NCBI GenBank assembly: GCA_900769145.1
Contig: CAAGFN010000029.1
Coordinates: 1 to 17,312, forward strand
DNA: 17,312 nt
Reading direction: 5' to 3'
From: Rikenellaceae bacterium
Lineage (GTDB): Bacteria; Bacteroidota; Bacteroidia; Bacteroidales; UBA932
The notes beneath the pieces were generated by a model that saw only the letters and a program-made list of their open reading frames with translations, made no database searches and was not told the DNA's origin. Shown here one piece after another: positions 14,689-17,312 of this stretch. The translations under genes were made by a program, and so were the position numbers. The stretch's first letter is position 1. Each line of letters begins with the position of its first letter.

Positions 14689-16038
14689 ATGAAAACAGGA
14701 AAACTTGCCCTCCGTGCCGCGCTGACGGTATTCTTCATTGTCAATGTTGCCAGTGTCGCCGGCCTTGCCAATGACATAACCTCTGCCAATGATGCCTCCA
14801 ATGCTACAGCCGCCCGGCCTCAGTCCGCCGTCCGTGAGACAGTTGCTGCAGACTGGATAAAGTCATCCGGCCTGGACGCCGTATATGATTTTGACGCTGT
14901 TAGCCCGGCGGCCTGTCCCAAAGGCTACAAGCCATTCTATATCAGCCATTACGGCAGACATGGCTCACGATATGCATACGCCAGGGAGACCTATACCGAC
15001 CTGCTGGAGATGCTTCGGAAAGCAGAGCAGGAAGGCAATATTACCGAATATGGAAAAGCATTGAGCCTCAGGCTCGCGGACTTCTATGAGAAAGTACGCT
15101 ACAGGGTCGGCGACCTTACCGACAAAGGCTGGAACCAGCAGAAAATGATGGCAGACAAGATGTATTCGGACTATCCGCAGGCATTCGGAAAAGACAGCGA
15201 TGTCCGGGCCTGCGCCTCAAGTTCCATCCGGGCGATAATGAGCATGGCATCATTCTGCACCGAGCTGTCCCGCATTGCCCCGAAAACGGAAATCATTGCC
15301 CATCAGGGAGTTGAATACATCCAGGCCACAGCCCCGAACTCCGGCTCCAATCCATTCAGGTTCAAGGGCCCCAAGTTCGGTTTCCCATACGCCCAGTCGG
15401 ATGAGGCCTTTCTTCACAGCTTCTTCCCGGAGTACATTGACGTGCTGGGACGAATGTTCAAGGACCCGTCCAAAGCCCTGGAAGGCAAGTCCCACCTCTG
15501 GACGATGGACTATATGTACATGCTTGTCGGCGGAATGAACAGCCTTGATGACGATGTCCGCAATGATTTCTCAGACATTTTCACCGAGGAGGAATACGCC
15601 AAGATGTGGGAGGTGGACAACTATCTGAGATTCAGCGAGTATTATTGGTACAGGACACCGTGCTCTTCCATCTTTTCGGATATCATTGAAAAGGCCGAGG
15701 AGGTCATTGCCGCAGGCGGGTCAGGTGCGGACTTGCGTTTCGGACACGACCATTGCCTGATGACATTGCTGATGATAGCCGACATCGATGATTTCGGACA
15801 TTTTCCGCAGACGCCGGAAGAACTCTCGCAATACTACCAGACCTACCGTTCTCCGATGGCCGGCAACCTCCAGTTCATCTTCTACCGTTCACGCCGCAAG
15901 GGCACCGAACCTCTCGTCCGTGTCCTTCTCAATGGCCAGGATGTTGCCCTTGGGGACCTCAAGCATTCAGAATCAATATATTACACGTGGTCTGACCTGC
16001 GGGAATACCTCCGCTCACGAATTGCAATGTTCGTTTAA
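14689..16038 (+). CDS. Secreted histidine-type acid phosphatase (clade 2, MINPP/phytase-like)
   Basis: Histidine phosphatase superfamily enzyme that removes phosphate through a phospho-histidine intermediate, exported by a Sec signal peptide (MKTGKLALRAALTVFFIV...). From the ATG at 14689 it is 449 aa. Catalytic RHGSR lies at 90-94 in ISHYGRHGSRY. The distal acid motif is HD at 353-354 in RFGHDHCLM, so both catalytic halves are present, as in branch 2 acid phosphatases. Clade 2 includes phytases and multiple inositol polyphosphate phosphatases; the substrate here is unknown. Two upstream in-frame ATGs (14671, 14677) would precede the signal peptide by six or four residues and sit right after the -7 box, so 14689 is preferred. 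Probably monocistronic, with hairpins at its 3' end. Confidence 0.87.
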   Translation: MKTGKLALRAALTVFFIVNVASVAGLANDITSANDASNATAARPQSAVRETVAADWIKSSGLDAVYDFDAVSPAACPKGYKPFYISHYGRHGSRYAYARETYTDLLEMLRKAEQEGNITEYGKALSLRLADFYEKVRYRVGDLTDKGWNQQKMMADKMYSDYPQAFGKDSDVRACASSSIRAIMSMASFCTELSRIAPKTEIIAHQGVEYIQATAPNSGSNPFRFKGPKFGFPYAQSDEAFLHSFFPEYIDVLGRMFKDPSKALEGKSHLWTMDYMYMLVGGMNSLDDDVRNDFSDIFTEEEYAKMWEVDNYLRFSEYYWYRTPCSSIFSDIIEKAEEVIAAGGSGADLRFGHDHCLMTLLMIADIDDFGHFPQTPEELSQYYQTYRSPMAGNLQFIFYRSRRKGTEPLVRVLLNGQDVALGDLKHSESIYYTWSDLREYLRSRIAMFV

Positions 16039-16042
16039 TCCT

Positions 16043-16104
16043 GCCGTTTGGGTCAAAAATTCAGGCAAACGGCGGAATAAACTATCCTATATTTTGCCGT
16101 TTGC
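16043..16104 (+). terminator. Alternative hairpins after the phosphatase gene / before aroB
   Basis: GCCGTTTG at 16043-16050 can pair with CAAACGGC at 16066-16073 (8 bp, loop 15). The same central arm, extended by one base (16065-16073), can instead pair with GCCGTTTGC at 16096-16104 (9 bp, loop 22). The two folds exclude each other. The first begins 4 bp after the phosphatase stop and probably ends that transcript, though there is no strong T-tract. If the transcript reads on, it becomes part of the aroB leader. Confidence 0.5.
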
Positions 16105-16149
16105 AAAGAAATTGAGCCTGAATGGCATAATTTGATAATAATCTCTTAT

Positions 16150-17292
16150 ATGAATAAACCATTATGCATAATAAACACCGGGCGGACAGTTGAGGAAGTA
16201 GTCCCGTGGCTGAAAGATTTTCCGTCGGTCTATATTGTGGCTGACAGGAATGTGGAAGGCTATGCCGACCGCATCGCAAAGGCCCTCGAACCTTGCGGAA
16301 ACCTTAGGGGCAGGCTCTCCATTGATGCCAATGAAAATGACAAGAACATTGACACCGTTTTGGAGATATGCCAATGGCTTCTGAACCTTGAGGCCGACCG
16401 CAAGGCCCTTGTCTTTGCCATCGGCGGGGGTATCACGACCGATATGGCCGGTTTTGCCGCTTCCATCTACAAGAGGGGAGTCCGCTTCGCCTACCTGCCT
16501 ACCACATTCCTCGCACAGGTGGATGCTGCAATCGGCGGAAAGACCGGTGTAAACTTCCTGAATTACAAGAATATGCTCGGAGTCATCCGCCAGCCGGAGT
16601 TCACCTTCGAATGTCCCGAGGTACTCTCGACATTGCCCTATAGGGACTTCATTTCCGGGGCGGCCGAACTCGTCAAGACCTTCATCATTGACAATGCGGG
16701 CGACAACTACAGCAAGGCCGTGGGCGTACTCTCCGACATTGCCGCAGCGGATGACCACAGGACTGCAATATTGGAGCATCTTCCTGAACTACAGGTACTT
16801 ATATCCGCTGCTGCCAATGTCAAGGCCGGCGTGGTGGAGCGCGACCAGTTCGAGTCGGGGGAGAGACGCAAGCTCAATCTCGGTCATACCTTCGCCCACG
16901 CTATCGAGTGGCTGGCCAGGGAGAAAGGCGACGATATCAGCCACGGCGAGGCTGTGTCAATGGGAATTGTGATGGCAGCCGGGCTTTCGGAAAGGTATTA
17001 TGCCGGTGAGTGTTGCGGAACGGGCAACCCGGCCTGCACCAGGCCGTCCACTTCCGCCATGGCTTCTGCCACCGAGTCCGCCGGGGCATCCCTGCAAGCC
17101 TCCCTCCGCCGGGATTTCACCGCCTGCGGCCTGCCTGTGGCCTGCCCGTACACCCTCCAGGAACTCGTCCCGGCAATGAAATACGACAAGAAGGCCGAAG
17201 GTGAAGGCGTCAATTTCGTCCTGATTCACTCAATCGGTGACGTCAGGATAGAAAACCTGTCCGTCAATGAGGTTCTTGCCGCATTATCATAG
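16150..17292 (+). CDS. aroB: 3-dehydroquinate synthase
   Basis: Second step of the shikimate pathway: DAHP to 3-dehydroquinate, cytosolic, NAD- and divalent-metal-dependent. 380 aa from the ATG at 16150; the frame extends to a TTG at 16132, but no better start exists there. Signatures: NAD/substrate site IGGGITTDMAGFAAS (91-105), YLPTTFLAQVDAAIGGKTGVN region (115-135), metal ligands E173 (GAAELVK), H246 (LNLGHTFAHAIE) and H265 (SHGEAVSMG), and C-terminal KYDKK. Between LSERYY and FTACGLP there are about 25 more residues than in E. coli AroB (about 286-312, rich in Ala, Ser and Thr, with a CC and Pro). The insert is GC-rich and palindromic at DNA level. It keeps frame and leaves all active-site motifs intact. 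A near-consensus CATAATTTG (16126-16134) with short spacing may be its promoter. Confidence 0.95.
   Translation: MNKPLCIINTGRTVEEVVPWLKDFPSVYIVADRNVEGYADRIAKALEPCGNLRGRLSIDANENDKNIDTVLEICQWLLNLEADRKALVFAIGGGITTDMAGFAASIYKRGVRFAYLPTTFLAQVDAAIGGKTGVNFLNYKNMLGVIRQPEFTFECPEVLSTLPYRDFISGAAELVKTFIIDNAGDNYSKAVGVLSDIAAADDHRTAILEHLPELQVLISAAANVKAGVVERDQFESGERRKLNLGHTFAHAIEWLAREKGDDISHGEAVSMGIVMAAGLSERYYAGECCGTGNPACTRPSTSAMASATESAGASLQASLRRDFTACGLPVACPYTLQELVPAMKYDKKAEGEGVNFVLIHSIGDVRIENLSVNEVLAALS
17020..17045 (+). repeat. Palindromic GC-rich element inside aroB
   Basis: CGGG-CAA-CCCG (17021-17031) is followed directly by GGCCTG-CAC-CAGGCC (17031-17045), two back-to-back small hairpins. They lie at the start of the extra segment of the aroB product. 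This may be an in-frame insertion of a small palindromic repeat, or simply local GC-rich expansion. Confidence 0.45.
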
Positions 17293-17302
17293 CAATTTTT
17301 CG

Positions 17303-17310
17303 TATCTTTG
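17303..17310 (+). promoter_or_regulatory. -7 box of a gene starting beyond the window
   Basis: TATCTTTG, in the context TTTTTCGTATCTTTGCA, is a typical Bacteroidetes -7 region. It starts 11 bp after the aroB stop and points rightward, so the next gene is plus-strand and separately transcribed. Confidence 0.6.
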
Positions 17311-17312
17311 CA

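Noticed and set aside
1..17312. CRISPR arrays, tRNA/rRNA genes, transposases or integrases
   Set aside because: No regularly spaced repeat-spacer array, RNA gene sequence or recombinase motif was found on either strand.

Overview
The window looks like chromosome of a gut-type Bacteroidales bacterium. It holds a SusC/SusD polysaccharide utilisation locus (PUL), Bacteroidetes-type lipoprotein signals, a DUF6377-like membrane regulator, and several exact copies of the Bacteroidetes -7 promoter box TAnnTTTG. Genus cannot be fixed from sequence alone.

Left edge (1-1620) is an accessory zone. It starts with a decayed AbiEii-type nucleotidyltransferase toxin gene, then tandem hairpin repeats, then a minus-strand winged-helix/Fic protein. 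That protein has Gln where the catalytic Fic His should be. Its promoter is embedded in four copies of a GAGCCGAA-type element, two of which form a perfect 16-bp inverted repeat. The Fic gene plus its control region is bracketed by a 25-bp direct repeat.

Position 1621-2295 is pgeF (laccase-domain, YfiH family), convergent with and overlapping the end of the PUL by 8 bp. The PUL (2288-14260, all minus strand, read right to left) is SusC, SusD, GH30, surface glycan-binding protein, DUF6377-like regulator, GH3. Junctions are very tight: a 1-nt stop/start overlap, then gaps of 3 nt, 10 nt, about 50 nt containing a promoter, and 1 nt. The order SusC-SusD-GH30-SGBP-GH3 matches the characterised beta-1,6-glucan (pustulan, yeast/mushroom glucan) locus of Bacteroides thetaiotaomicron, so beta-1,6-glucan is the best substrate guess. 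The GH30 would cut at the surface, SusD/SGBP/SusC would capture and import oligosaccharides, the GH3 would finish them in the periplasm, and the regulator would sense them.

Right edge (14261-17312): a 428-bp divergent intergenic region carries two candidate SusC promoters, a 10-bp leader hairpin, and a second AbiEii-like remnant that shares 29 of 35 bases with the left one. Then on the plus strand come a secreted histidine-type acid phosphatase, a pair of mutually exclusive hairpins, aroB (3-dehydroquinate synthase, with an unusual insert of about 25 residues), and the promoter of the next gene at the window edge.

Many of the longest open frames here begin at TTG codons lying inside promoters or upstream genes. 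I moved those starts to internal ATGs, with reasons given per gene.
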